Source of the DNA: an uncultured Clostridia bacterium | Lineage (GTDB): Bacteria > Bacillota > Clostridia > Lachnospirales > Anaerotignaceae | Length of the DNA stretch: 64,000 nucleotides | Direction: 5' to 3' | Assembly (NCBI GenBank): GCA_902477755.1 | Contig: CABSIK010000010.1 | Span: 1-64,000 of the forward strand | Shown here: positions 17,209 to 24,699 of the stretch, in pieces | How the letters are laid out: every line of letters starts with the position of its first letter | Numbering within the stretch: the stretch's first letter is position 1 | Translations under genes and position numbers: made by a program | The notes under the pieces: generated by a model | Told to the model about the DNA's origin: nothing | Databases searched by the model: none | What the model saw: the letters and a program-made list of their open reading frames with translations, nothing else

Positions 17209-17243
17209 GCAGCACTTGTGGAATACGCAGGTGCTGCGTTTTT
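17209..17243 (+). terminator. Intrinsic terminator of the uvrC-crh operon
   Basis: A 10-bp stem GCAGCACTTG / CAGGTGCTGC with one G-U pair, then GTTTTT. Confidence 0.88.
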
Positions 17244-17244
17244 A

Positions 17245-17273
17245 TTGCAATCCTGTGGGATTTCGTGTATAAT
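17245..17273 (+). promoter_or_regulatory. Promoter of the queT-like gene
   Basis: TTGCAA (17245-17250), 17-base spacer, consensus TATAAT (17268-17273). The -35 follows directly on the preceding terminator. Confidence 0.8.
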
Positions 17274-17310
17274 ATATAAGCTGTTTTGGCAGCGCAAAAA
17301 CATAGTGTGA

Positions 17311-17368
17311 TGAGATGTTCCTTGCGAAGGACGAAAGTCCCACCATCTCAAAAATAAAAAACAGGGGG
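17311..17368 (+). promoter_or_regulatory. Candidate preQ1-type riboswitch
   Basis: Leader of a QueT-family gene. A 7-bp stem TGAGATG / CATCTCA (17311-17317 and 17344-17350) encloses GTTCCTTGC and a GGAC-GAAA-GTCC hairpin, and is followed by an A-rich tail with AAAAAAC and then AGGGGG, the likely ribosome-binding site of queT. PreQ1-I riboswitches have this plan: short stem, UUCC-like loop, A-rich tail with AAAAAAC pairing near the ribosome-binding site. The inserted GNRA hairpin makes it atypical, so the class is uncertain. Expected mode: preQ1 binding hides the ribosome-binding site. Confidence 0.62.
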
Positions 17369-17375
17369 TTTTTTT

Positions 17376-17864
17376 ATGCAAAAAAATGGAAGTAAAACAA
17401 GAATGTTGGCATATACGGCGCTGGTAGCGGCAGTGTATGCAGTATTGACTGTTGGGGTTGCACCCTTAAGTTATGGCATGATCCAGATTCGTTTTTCCGA
17501 AATACTGGTATTGTTGGCTTTTGTGGACAAACGGTACGCACCGGGCTTAATTTTAGGCTGTTTCATCGCAAACTGCTTCAGTCCGCTGGGCATGGTGGAT
17601 GCAGTCTTTGGTACTTGCTGTACGGCAGCGGCACTCTATGGCATTACCCATTTCAGCAAAAACTTGTTTATTGCAAGCCTTTGGCCTGTATTCTGCAATG
17701 CTTTTCTGGGAGTGGAGTACTATCTGCTGCAAAACGCACCGCTGTTCTTGACAGCAGGCACCATTGCGCTGGGTGAATTTTTGGCAGTATCCTGTGTGGG
17801 ATATGCGATTTTCCGTCAGGTTATGAAAAACGGACACTTGGTCAGCCAATTGAAAATTGGATAA
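17376..17864 (+). CDS. queT: QueT family transporter (predicted preQ0/preQ1 uptake)
   Basis: 162 residues with about five or six membrane helices and the QueT-family pattern: a basic start, YTALVAAVYAVLTVGVAPLSYGMIQIRFSEIL cut by the conserved IQIRFSE motif, LILGCFIANCFSPLG and a VFGT turn. The family is the substrate-binding (S) component of ECF-type transporters for queuosine precursors. ATG 17376 follows AGGGGG and a T7 spacer. The upstream leader looks like a preQ1 sensor, which supports the substrate call. No ECF energising module is in this window. Confidence 0.87.
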   Translation: MQKNGSKTRMLAYTALVAAVYAVLTVGVAPLSYGMIQIRFSEILVLLAFVDKRYAPGLILGCFIANCFSPLGMVDAVFGTCCTAAALYGITHFSKNLFIASLWPVFCNAFLGVEYYLLQNAPLFLTAGTIALGEFLAVSCVGYAIFRQVMKNGHLVSQLKIG

Positions 17865-17871
17865 AAACAAG

Positions 17872-17905
17872 AGGGATAGACCTGAAAAAGGAATATCCCT
17901 TTTTT
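17872..17905 (+). terminator. Intrinsic terminator after queT
   Basis: A 7-bp stem AGGGATA / TATCCCT, 15-base loop, then five T residues. Confidence 0.78.
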
Positions 17906-17968
17906 CGTGAAAACAGAATGGTCTTTTTTTGCCTCCTTCCGGCATAAGGTGAAGGGGGAGGGATGGAT

Positions 17969-18913
17969 ATGAAGCGAAAAAAATTGGTATTGGCTGTATC
18001 TGCTGCAGTGCTTTTAGGTGGATATACTGTAGGTATTTTTGGACAGACAGAAGGGGATTTGACCCAAAACCAGATAGAAAATCCCAATACATTGCAAAAT
18101 AAAGAGGATATTGCCAAAAGCGTGCTGGAATCCACAGGGCGCAGCGGACAATATGACTTGCAGGATTTAGGAGATGTAACAGTGTATTTGGGAAGTGATG
18201 TGACGGGAAATCCGCAGGATGCCATTGTCACAGTAAGTTTTGGCCCGAAAAATACCGTTGTGGCAGCTTATACGGCTGATGGGAATGTTTATGAGTATAC
18301 AGGAGATTTAGGGGATTTTTACGGCGTGCAGAATATCCGCTTTGTCCCTGTGCCGGAACTGAAAAAGGAGATTGTCATTGTGCGGGAGCAGGTGAATCAG
18401 TCTTTGGGTTCTTTTGAACAGTCGGATATCCTTCGGGGATATGTTTTCGACGGGAAAGAGTATCAGGATGTGCTCAATACACCCCAGAAAATCGAGTCCA
18501 GCTGGAATAATCTGTGGAATAAAGGAGAATTGCAGGAGCCAAGTCTGTGGAGGCGTGTAACGGAAGAAACGGAAAGCAAATGGACAGGAGGAGATGAACC
18601 ATCCCTTACCATTACTCGTTACCAGAGTTATCTGGAATCCGATGACAAACGAGAAGGGGAAATACCGGATGATAATACGTTCCAAGAAAAAGACAGCCGC
18701 GTTGTGGTAGAGCGGTTTTACTGGTCAGATGAATGGAAACGCTTTATTCTGGATGAAGCGGTGGAAGTAGCCACAGGACAGCCCGTAGCCATCATTGAAA
18801 ATCTGGCATCTTCCCCCTATTTGCTGGCAGATTTGCCGGATTTCAAGGATTACCGCATTGTGAGGAAGGACGGAACAACAGCTTATGTGGATGCGGAGGA
18901 ACTGAAATTTTAA
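17969..18913 (+). CDS. Secreted or membrane-anchored protein of unknown function
   Basis: 314 residues from ATG 17969, seven bases after GGGGGAGG (an ATG at 17963 is too close). The start is a signal sequence (MKRKKLVLAVSAAVLLGGYTVG) without a lipobox. The mature part is acidic and rich in beta-prone segments, such as GDVTVYLGSDVTGNPQDAIVTVSF, with no motif I recognise. The C-terminal half has many Trp, Tyr and Glu residues (WNNLWNKGEL, RFYWSDEWKRFIL). No paired neighbour: queT upstream ends at a terminator and the T-box promoter follows 14 bases after the stop. I cannot name a function. Confidence 0.78.
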   Translation: MKRKKLVLAVSAAVLLGGYTVGIFGQTEGDLTQNQIENPNTLQNKEDIAKSVLESTGRSGQYDLQDLGDVTVYLGSDVTGNPQDAIVTVSFGPKNTVVAAYTADGNVYEYTGDLGDFYGVQNIRFVPVPELKKEIVIVREQVNQSLGSFEQSDILRGYVFDGKEYQDVLNTPQKIESSWNNLWNKGELQEPSLWRRVTEETESKWTGGDEPSLTITRYQSYLESDDKREGEIPDDNTFQEKDSRVVVERFYWSDEWKRFILDEAVEVATGQPVAIIENLASSPYLLADLPDFKDYRIVRKDGTTAYVDAEELKF

Positions 18914-18926
18914 TCTGGCAAGGGTA

Positions 18927-18959
18927 TTGACAAATGGGTTTGGAGTGTTATAATAACAC
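18927..18959 (+). promoter_or_regulatory. Promoter of the trpXYZ operon with overlapping palindrome
   Basis: TTGACA (18927-18932), 16-base spacer, TATAAT (18949-18954). A perfect 15-base palindrome GTGTTAT-A-ATAACAC covers 18945-18959, centred on the -10 box, and could be a repressor site. Confidence 0.75.
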
Positions 18960-19236
18960 TATCGAAAAAAGGAAAACCTGTGATTAAGAGGAGTAGTTTT
19001 ACAGACTGCACTTTCAGAGAGTCGTGGATGGTGGGAAAACGACAGTCAGCGTAAAATGAATGGACTTATGAGGGCGGACGAAAGCGTAAGTGAGTAGTAA
19101 CCGACGGGAACCGCACCCGTTACCCTGGCGGACTGCATGAATGTGCAGGCAAAGTGGATGAAATCTCATCAATTTGGGTGGTACCGCAGGATAACCAGTC
19201 TTGTCCCATAGGAATATGGCGACAGGACTTTTTTTA
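18960..19236 (+). promoter_or_regulatory. T-box leader, tryptophan-specific
   Basis: The leader has the ordered T-box parts: GAGGAGTAG (5' side of stem I), CAGAGAGTCG (AG bulge), the GGATGGTGGG distal loop, the specifier strand TGAA-TGG-ACTT with TGG (Trp) at 19061-19063, the T-box proper TGGGTGGTACCGC (19175-19187), then a terminator hairpin (AGTCTTGTC / GACAGGACT, 19197-19230) and a T run. Uncharged tRNA-Trp should pair with the TGG specifier and the T-box bulge and prevent termination. It precedes a tryptophan-type ABC transporter, which fits the codon. Confidence 0.93.
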
Positions 19237-19254
19237 TTGTCAGGAGGGATTTGT

Positions 19255-19290
19255 ATGAATCAGACAGGCAGACGATGGCGCAGCCATTGA
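19255..19290 (+). CDS. Possible 11-residue leader peptide with one Trp codon
   Basis: ATG 19255 follows AGGAGGG at good spacing and reads MNQTGRRWRSH, then TGA. It lies between the T-box terminator and trpX. A good ribosome-binding site and a Trp codon suggest it may be translated and may affect the stability or coupling of the trpX transcript. It is short enough to be chance. Confidence 0.35.
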   Translation: MNQTGRRWRSH

Positions 19291-19349
19291 CAAGGTACAA
19301 GGATAAAAGATAACCCAATATTTTGATTTGATAAAAGGAGAGATTACTT

Positions 19350-20330
19350 ATGAAAAAAATGATGGCTTTGGCAATGGCAGCAGTAATGACAATGGCAGCA
19401 CTGACAGGCTGCGGCGGCAGTGGTGACAGCGCAAGCGGCGATGTACCTGTCATCGGTATTTCCCAGTATGGACAGCATGCTTCTTTGGATAACTGCCGTG
19501 AAGGCTTCCTGTTAGGTCTGGAAGAAAGCGGCTTGGTAGAAGGCGTAGACTATGTAATTGATTATCAGAATGCAGGTTTTGATGACACCATCGCACAGCA
19601 GATTGCGCAGAACTTTTCCGCAAACAACGTAGCTCTGATGTGCGGTATCGCAACAAACTCTGCAACAGCTTGCTATGCAGCGGCAGAAGATAAAAACATT
19701 CCCGTTATTTTCACAGCAATCACAGACCCTGTGAAAGCAAAACTGGACAGCGGCAATATCACAGGTACCAGTGATAAACTTCCCATTGAAGAACAGCTGA
19801 AACTGATCCGTGCCCTGCAGCCCGATGCAAAAACAATCGGTATCCTGTACACAACAAGCGAACCCAACTCTGTTTCCGCAGTGGAAGAATATCAGGCAAA
19901 AGCACCTGAATACGGTTTCACCATCGAAGCCATTGGTGTTATGCAGCAGTCTGAAGTATTGCAGGCAGCAGATACTATGATTTCCAAAGGCGTTGACTGC
20001 ATGACAAATCTGACAGACAATAACGTGGTAGGCGTTCTGCCCTCCATTCTGGAAAAAACAAATGATGCAGGCATCCCTGTATATGGCAGTGAAATTGAAC
20101 AGGTAAAAATCGGCTGTATCGCATCCGCAGGTATCGAATATGTAGCGCTGGGCAAGAGAACAGGTGAAATGGCAGCGAAAATCCTGAAAGGCGAAGCAAC
20201 AGCAGAAGAAATGCCTTACGAAACCATTACAGACTCTGAAATCTACTTCAATCCTGATGTACTGACAGCCATGGGTCTGACATTACCCGAAGATATCGCA
20301 GCGGAAGCCATTGATGTAACCGCTGAATAA
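19350..20330 (+). CDS. trpX: Tryptophan ABC transporter substrate-binding lipoprotein
   Basis: 326 residues. Signal peptide with lipobox ALTGC, lipidated Cys21. The mature protein has the ABC-type substrate-binding fold of the TrpX/YtfQ-like family: VIGISQYGQHASLDNCREGF, NAGFDDTIAQQIAQNF, VIFTAITDPVKAKL, IGILYTTSEPNSVSAVEEYQ and YGSEIEQVKIGCIASAGIEY. With the following permease and ATPase it forms a three-gene importer. Tryptophan specificity is inferred from the TGG T-box and the known TrpXYZ group, not from binding residues. Confidence 0.88.
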   Translation: MKKMMALAMAAVMTMAALTGCGGSGDSASGDVPVIGISQYGQHASLDNCREGFLLGLEESGLVEGVDYVIDYQNAGFDDTIAQQIAQNFSANNVALMCGIATNSATACYAAAEDKNIPVIFTAITDPVKAKLDSGNITGTSDKLPIEEQLKLIRALQPDAKTIGILYTTSEPNSVSAVEEYQAKAPEYGFTIEAIGVMQQSEVLQAADTMISKGVDCMTNLTDNNVVGVLPSILEKTNDAGIPVYGSEIEQVKIGCIASAGIEYVALGKRTGEMAAKILKGEATAEEMPYETITDSEIYFNPDVLTAMGLTLPEDIAAEAIDVTAE

Positions 20331-20359
20331 GAAAAAGGCAAGAGAGAGGGTTTTCTGTT

Positions 20360-21253
20360 ATGAATGCAATGATGGAATTATGTATCAGCACGTTGACACA
20401 GGGCTTTATATATGCCCTGTTGTCCTACGGCGTATATATCACCTATAAGATTTTGGATTTTCCTGACTTGACTGTGGACGGCAGTTTTCCTTTGGGGGCA
20501 GCTGTAACAGCCATCATGCTGGTTAAAGGCGTGAATCCTTTTGTGACACTGCTGGCAGCTCTTTTCATTGGCGCTGTAGCAGGGTTTGTGACTGGTTTTA
20601 TCCATGTAAAACTGGGTGTGAGAGATCTGCTGGCAGGTATCATCACTATGACCGCATTGTTCTCCATTAACCTGCAAATTGCTGGATCTAACTTGGCAAT
20701 CGAACGGAGCATTGATACCATTTTCACTTCCGGCCCTATTATGGCAATTATGGGCAACAGCTCCCTGATTTATCGGAAATTTGTGGTGGCTCTGGTTCTG
20801 GCAGTGGTTGTGAAACTGATTCTGGACTGGTATTTGAAAACAAAGAGCGGTCTTTTGCTTCGTGCCGTTGGGGATAACGCCACACTGGTTACAACACTGG
20901 CAAAAGATAAAGGCAATGTAAAACTCCTTGGTCTGGTCATTGCCAACGCGTTGGTTGCTCTTTCTGGTGCTGTTGTTTGTCAGGAACAGCGTGCATTCTC
21001 CAGCACCATGGGTACTGGTCAGGTGGTATTTGGCCTGGCGGCAGTTATCATTGGTACTACATTGTTCCGTAAACTCAGCTTCTTTAAAGCAACTACGGCA
21101 GTGCTCATCGGCAGTGTGTTCTATAAGGCTTGTATTCAGGTTGCCATCAGTCTGGGGCTGCCTGCAAACCTGCTGAAACTGGCAACAGCAGTATTGTTCC
21201 TAGTGGTTTTGGTACTGGGCAACAAACAGAAAGGCGGCGAAGATCGTGCTTGA
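20360..21253 (+). CDS. trpY: Tryptophan ABC transporter permease
   Basis: 297 residues, about eight membrane helices, of the branched-chain amino-acid/ribose-like permease family: YKILDFPDLTVDGSFPLGAA, GVRDLLAGIITMTALFSINL and GDNATLVTTLAKDKGNVKLLG, the last resembling the ATPase-contacting loop. It starts 29 bases after trpX and overlaps the ATPase gene by eight bases. Confidence 0.88.
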   Translation: MNAMMELCISTLTQGFIYALLSYGVYITYKILDFPDLTVDGSFPLGAAVTAIMLVKGVNPFVTLLAALFIGAVAGFVTGFIHVKLGVRDLLAGIITMTALFSINLQIAGSNLAIERSIDTIFTSGPIMAIMGNSSLIYRKFVVALVLAVVVKLILDWYLKTKSGLLLRAVGDNATLVTTLAKDKGNVKLLGLVIANALVALSGAVVCQEQRAFSSTMGTGQVVFGLAAVIIGTTLFRKLSFFKATTAVLIGSVFYKACIQVAISLGLPANLLKLATAVLFLVVLVLGNKQKGGEDRA

Positions 21254-22019
21254 ACTGAAACATATCAAAAAAGTATATAATCCGGGCACAGTAACAGAAA
21301 TGTGTCTGTTTGACGATTTTAATCTGACTGTAAAAGATGGAGAATTTGTTTCCATCGTCGGCAGCAACGGCAGCGGCAAAACTTCTATGCTGAACATCAT
21401 CTGCGGCACCATCCCCATTGAAGGGGGACAGGTTCTCATTGGCGGCAAGGATATTTCCAAAATGAAGGACTTCCAGAGATACCGCACCATTGGTCGTGTG
21501 TATCAGAATCCTTCTATGGGTACATGCCCCAATCTGACTATGCTGGAAAATATGTCTTTGGCAGACCACAAAGGGAAACACTTTGGTCTGGGCTTTGGTA
21601 TCAATAAAGCAAGAGAAAATTATTACAGAGAGCAGCTTTCTATTCTGGGGCTGGGGCTGGAAGATAAAATGCATGTAAAACTGGGAGCGCTCTCCGGCGG
21701 TCAGCGTCAGGCGGCATCCTTGATCATGTCCACATTGACACCCATTGAATTCCTGATTTTGGACGAACATACAGCGGCGCTGGATCCCAAAACAGCGGAA
21801 ATCATCATGGAATTGACCCATAAAGTTGTGGAAGAAAAGAAACTGACTGCTATGATGGTTACCCATAACCTGCGCTATGCGGTGGAATATGGCAGTCGTT
21901 TGATCATGATGGATAAGGGCGGCATCGTTATGGACAAAGCCGATGAAGAAAAGAAAAATACAAATATTGATGATATTTTGGATGTATTTACTTCCATCAG
22001 TATTGAATGCGGCAACTAA
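21246..22019 (+). CDS. trpZ: Tryptophan ABC transporter ATP-binding protein
   Basis: 257 residues from GTG 21246, inside the end of trpY. Walker A GSNGSGKT, Q-loop in GRVYQNPSMGTCPNLT, signature LSGGQRQAASL, Walker B FLILDEHTAALDP (with His after the catalytic Glu, as in this family) and switch His in MVTHNLRYAVEYG. It energises import through TrpY. Confidence 0.92.
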   Translation: MLELKHIKKVYNPGTVTEMCLFDDFNLTVKDGEFVSIVGSNGSGKTSMLNIICGTIPIEGGQVLIGGKDISKMKDFQRYRTIGRVYQNPSMGTCPNLTMLENMSLADHKGKHFGLGFGINKARENYYREQLSILGLGLEDKMHVKLGALSGGQRQAASLIMSTLTPIEFLILDEHTAALDPKTAEIIMELTHKVVEEKKLTAMMVTHNLRYAVEYGSRLIMMDKGGIVMDKADEEKKNTNIDDILDVFTSISIECGN

Positions 22020-22082
22020 TATAGAAAATAAAAAAGAAAGAATTAGAGCAATTTCTTCTTAAGAAACCATATCAAATAATAT

Positions 22083-22140
22083 AAAAATAAGCAAGCTGGA
22101 ATCCTCTGTATATAAGGATTTCAGCTTGCTTTGTTTTCTT
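22083..22140. terminator. Bidirectional terminator between trpZ and the SGNH gene
   Basis: Long inverted repeat: AGCAAGCTGGAATCC (22090-22104) against GGATTTCAGCTTGCT (22116-22130), T-rich on the + side and A-rich before it, so it works for the converging genes. Confidence 0.88.
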
Positions 22141-22172
22141 ATGAAAATGTCCCTAAAATTCTTTCTTTTTGT

Positions 22173-22820
22173 TTATGTATATTTCTCCATGATTTCATGG
22201 ATAGTTTTCATCAGTTCATCATATAAAACTTCATATCCGCGGTTGCTCAGGTGCTCACCGTCATATTGGAAGCAGGCTTCATAGTCTGCTTTATTTTTTA
22301 TGCTTTTATAAACGGAAAAGAGATCCATCACAGGCAAATTGTATTCCGCAGCTACCTTTTTGACCATTTCACCGTAATATTCAAGACGATCGTTGGTGGT
22401 GAATGGATAAAAATCTGTATCCACCATGGAAGGCGGTGTCATCAGTACAATAAGAGGAACCCCGTTGTGGAAATCACTTTCTGTGGATAAAGACAAAATC
22501 TGCGTAATGATTTGCCGCAGGTTTTCCTCAAATTCATAAGGTGTCCGGTACTGCCCTTCGTTCAGGGCACTGTCATTGGAGCCAAACCAGATAAAGACCA
22601 TTTGCGGTTTGTGCTGTAAGACACTGCCTTTCAGCCGCGCCAAAGCCTCCCGTGTAGTGTGTCCATTGATGCCGCTGTTGCGTACTTCCCAAGAGTATTG
22701 GGGATATGCTTTCGGCAGTTCTTTGGAAAGATAATAAGGATAGGCAATATGTTCCAACACACCATAACCATAGGTTAAGCTGTCGCCAAAACAGACGATC
22801 TTCATTTCTGCATTTGCCAT
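22173..22820 (-). CDS. SGNH/GDSL-family hydrolase
   Basis: 215 residues from ATG 22820 (frame open further upstream to 22883; the GGGAG 11 bases before ATG 22820 favours the shorter form). The four SGNH blocks are present: Ser in FGDSLTYGYG, Gly in NSGINGHTT, Asn in WFGSNDSAL, and Asp/His in DGEHLSNRGYEVL. No signal peptide, so cytoplasmic. Such enzymes remove acyl groups from lipids, sugars or small esters; similar small ones are isoamyl-acetate or lysophospholipase-like. It directly follows a LytTR regulator gene on the same strand and is probably transcribed with it. Confidence 0.9.
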   Translation of the reverse strand: MANAEMKIVCFGDSLTYGYGVLEHIAYPYYLSKELPKAYPQYSWEVRNSGINGHTTREALARLKGSVLQHKPQMVFIWFGSNDSALNEGQYRTPYEFEENLRQIITQILSLSTESDFHNGVPLIVLMTPPSMVDTDFYPFTTNDRLEYYGEMVKKVAAEYNLPVMDLFSVYKSIKNKADYEACFQYDGEHLSNRGYEVLYDELMKTIHEIMEKYT

Positions 22821-22879
22821 AATTTTTTTCACTCCCATCGCATGTTTTGCCTTGATTGTAAAGGTTTGGGCTGCGTTTG

Positions 22880-23617
22880 TCAATCATTGGCGAAAAGACT
22901 GGATATGGCAGAAAGGAACTGTTTTTTATATCCACGGCTTACATAGGCATGTTGGTCACTGTGGAAAAAAGAAAGTTCCCAAGGGTTTTTGCTCTTGTCC
23001 AAATAAGAGATGTTGCTTAGATTGACGATAAAGGAGCGATGGGTTTGCACCATATAGGAAGAATGCATGGTTTCGCGGATTTTATAAAGGGGCATGGAAA
23101 ATACCACTTCTTTTGTGCGTAAATGAAAAATGGCTTTTTTCATGACGATTTCGATAAACAATATATCCTCATAGGGAAAACTGTAAATCCCTTTTGCTGT
23201 GGAAATTTGGCATAGGCGCGAGCTGAAATCTTTTGTGTGCTGAAAAAGCAAATGGTAATAATGGATTAGATGTGCCAGTTCCTGTTCTTTTTCTTGCGTA
23301 AGAGGGAGCATGAAGATTTCGATAAAATTCCATTGGGGGATCACCTGTAGGATATGAGCAATCTGTGTAGAAAGCAGAATAACTGGTGTATGTATATTAT
23401 TCGGGAATTTACGAAGAAATGTCATAAAACGTTTTGCGTAAATAAAGTCCAAATCAGGCATAAGCAAAACGCAGTGGATTTTGATCTGTTTGCAGAAAGA
23501 AACAGCTTTTTCCAGTGAATTGCTTTCATACAGCACAAAATCAGCATTTTGACCGCAAATGTTCTGTACCTTTTCGGAGGTGATTTTGCTGAAGTTGACC
23601 AATAACAGGTGAAACAT
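22880..23617 (-). CDS. LytTR-family regulator with a degenerate receiver domain
   Basis: 245 residues. ATG 23617 is preferred over ATG 23632 because the GGGAGG ribosome-binding site overlaps the latter. The C-terminal domain (about 135-245) is LytTR: DILFIEIVMKKAIFHL, MVQTHRSFIVNLSNI and a basic end. The N-terminal part has receiver-like length and strands (FHLLLVNFSK, HCVLLMPDLDF, TPVILLS, FIEIFMLPLT), but the acidic pair after strand 1 and the lysine before the final Pro are absent, so normal phospho-transfer is unlikely. No histidine kinase is next to it. It is divergent from the spoIIIA operon, with 119 bases between start codons. Confidence 0.87.
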   Translation of the reverse strand: MFHLLLVNFSKITSEKVQNICGQNADFVLYESNSLEKAVSFCKQIKIHCVLLMPDLDFIYAKRFMTFLRKFPNNIHTPVILLSTQIAHILQVIPQWNFIEIFMLPLTQEKEQELAHLIHYYHLLFQHTKDFSSRLCQISTAKGIYSFPYEDILFIEIVMKKAIFHLRTKEVVFSMPLYKIRETMHSSYMVQTHRSFIVNLSNISYLDKSKNPWELSFFHSDQHAYVSRGYKKQFLSAISSLFAND

Positions 23618-23736
23618 ATTGATTCCTCCCATAGTTTTCTGAATCTATACCCATCTTATCACACAATGTGAAAAAATAAAAGCAGTATCATAATTTTCAT
23701 TCTGGAGAATATATTGGAAAAAGGAGGTGGACATGT

Positions 23737-24699
23737 ATGGCTGAATTGGGAGGACTATGGAAATCACTGCCGCCGGCACTGGGGAAGATCATACAGGATA
23801 GTAGTTGCTCTTTGGAACATCTGGAAGAAATTCGTCTGCGATTGGGACAGCCCATACTGCTCAAAGAGAAAGGCAGATGGATTCCCTGTATGGCAAAAAA
23901 CGACAAGAAAAGACATATTTTTTCAAATTGTGACATGAAAGCATGCGTTTCTTTGTTGAGTGCCTATTCATTATATGCTTTTGCGGAAGAAATCAGACAG
24001 GGTTTTTTGACCATAGAGGGCGGACATCGTATTGGTTTTTGCGGAAAAGCTGTCATGGAAGATGGGAGAATCAAAACGCTGCACCCCATCAGTTCTTTGA
24101 ACATCCGTATTGCGCGGGAGGTAAAAGGATGTGCGGATGGTATCTTGCCATATCTGTTTTCTGACGGGCATTTCTGCCATACGATGATTCTTTCTCCGCC
24201 GGGGTGCGGCAAGACCACATTGCTTCGGGAACTAATAAGAAAATTGAGCAGAACGGAAGGGGGATATGCTGTAGGCGTAGTGGATGAGAGGGGAGAGATT
24301 GCAGGCATGTGCGGCGGCATTGCTCAAATGGATTTGGGAGAATGTACGGATGTGATCAGCGGCTGTCCAAAAGCAGAAGGTATGCTGCTTTTGCTGCGGA
24401 GTATGTCCCCACAGATCATTGCTGTGGACGAGCTTGGGCGTGAAAATGACTTTTTGGCAGCTTCAGACCTAATCCATGCTGGCGTGAAGCTTCTCTGCAC
24501 TGTCCATGGCAGTTCTTTGGAAGAATTGGAAAAGAGAACTTTGCTCAGCGGTTTGTTAGCCCATGAAGTGGTGGAACGCTATGTGATTTTATCAGCATCT
24601 CAAGGCGTTGGCACAGTGGATGCCATTTTGGATGGCAATGGACAGGTCATTTACGAAAAAGGAGGGGCGTCATGGTACAAAGCATCGGGATTTGCATGA
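23737..24699 (+). CDS. spoIIIAA: Stage III sporulation protein AA (ATPase)
   Basis: 320 residues. Secretion-type ATPase of the channel that joins mother cell and forespore. N-terminal domain EEIRLRLGQPILL; then FLTIEGGHRIGFCGKAV; Walker A SPPGCGKTTLLREL; DERGEIAG; Walker B IIAVDELG; LLCTVHGSSLEEL. ATG 23737 is the right start because ATG 23733 runs into a stop after three codons; AAGGAGGTGG lies upstream. First of eight spoIIIA genes, expected to be under sigma-E, though I cannot place a clear sigma-E promoter. Confidence 0.96.
   Translation: MAELGGLWKSLPPALGKIIQDSSCSLEHLEEIRLRLGQPILLKEKGRWIPCMAKNDKKRHIFSNCDMKACVSLLSAYSLYAFAEEIRQGFLTIEGGHRIGFCGKAVMEDGRIKTLHPISSLNIRIAREVKGCADGILPYLFSDGHFCHTMILSPPGCGKTTLLRELIRKLSRTEGGYAVGVVDERGEIAGMCGGIAQMDLGECTDVISGCPKAEGMLLLLRSMSPQIIAVDELGRENDFLAASDLIHAGVKLLCTVHGSSLEELEKRTLLSGLLAHEVVERYVILSASQGVGTVDAILDGNGQVIYEKGGASWYKASGFA

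Noticed and set aside
23681..23715. TCATAATT and GAATATAT before spoIIIAA as a sigma-E promoter
   Set aside because: The spacer of 11 bases is too short and the -10 lacks the CATA core, although a sigma-E promoter is expected here.
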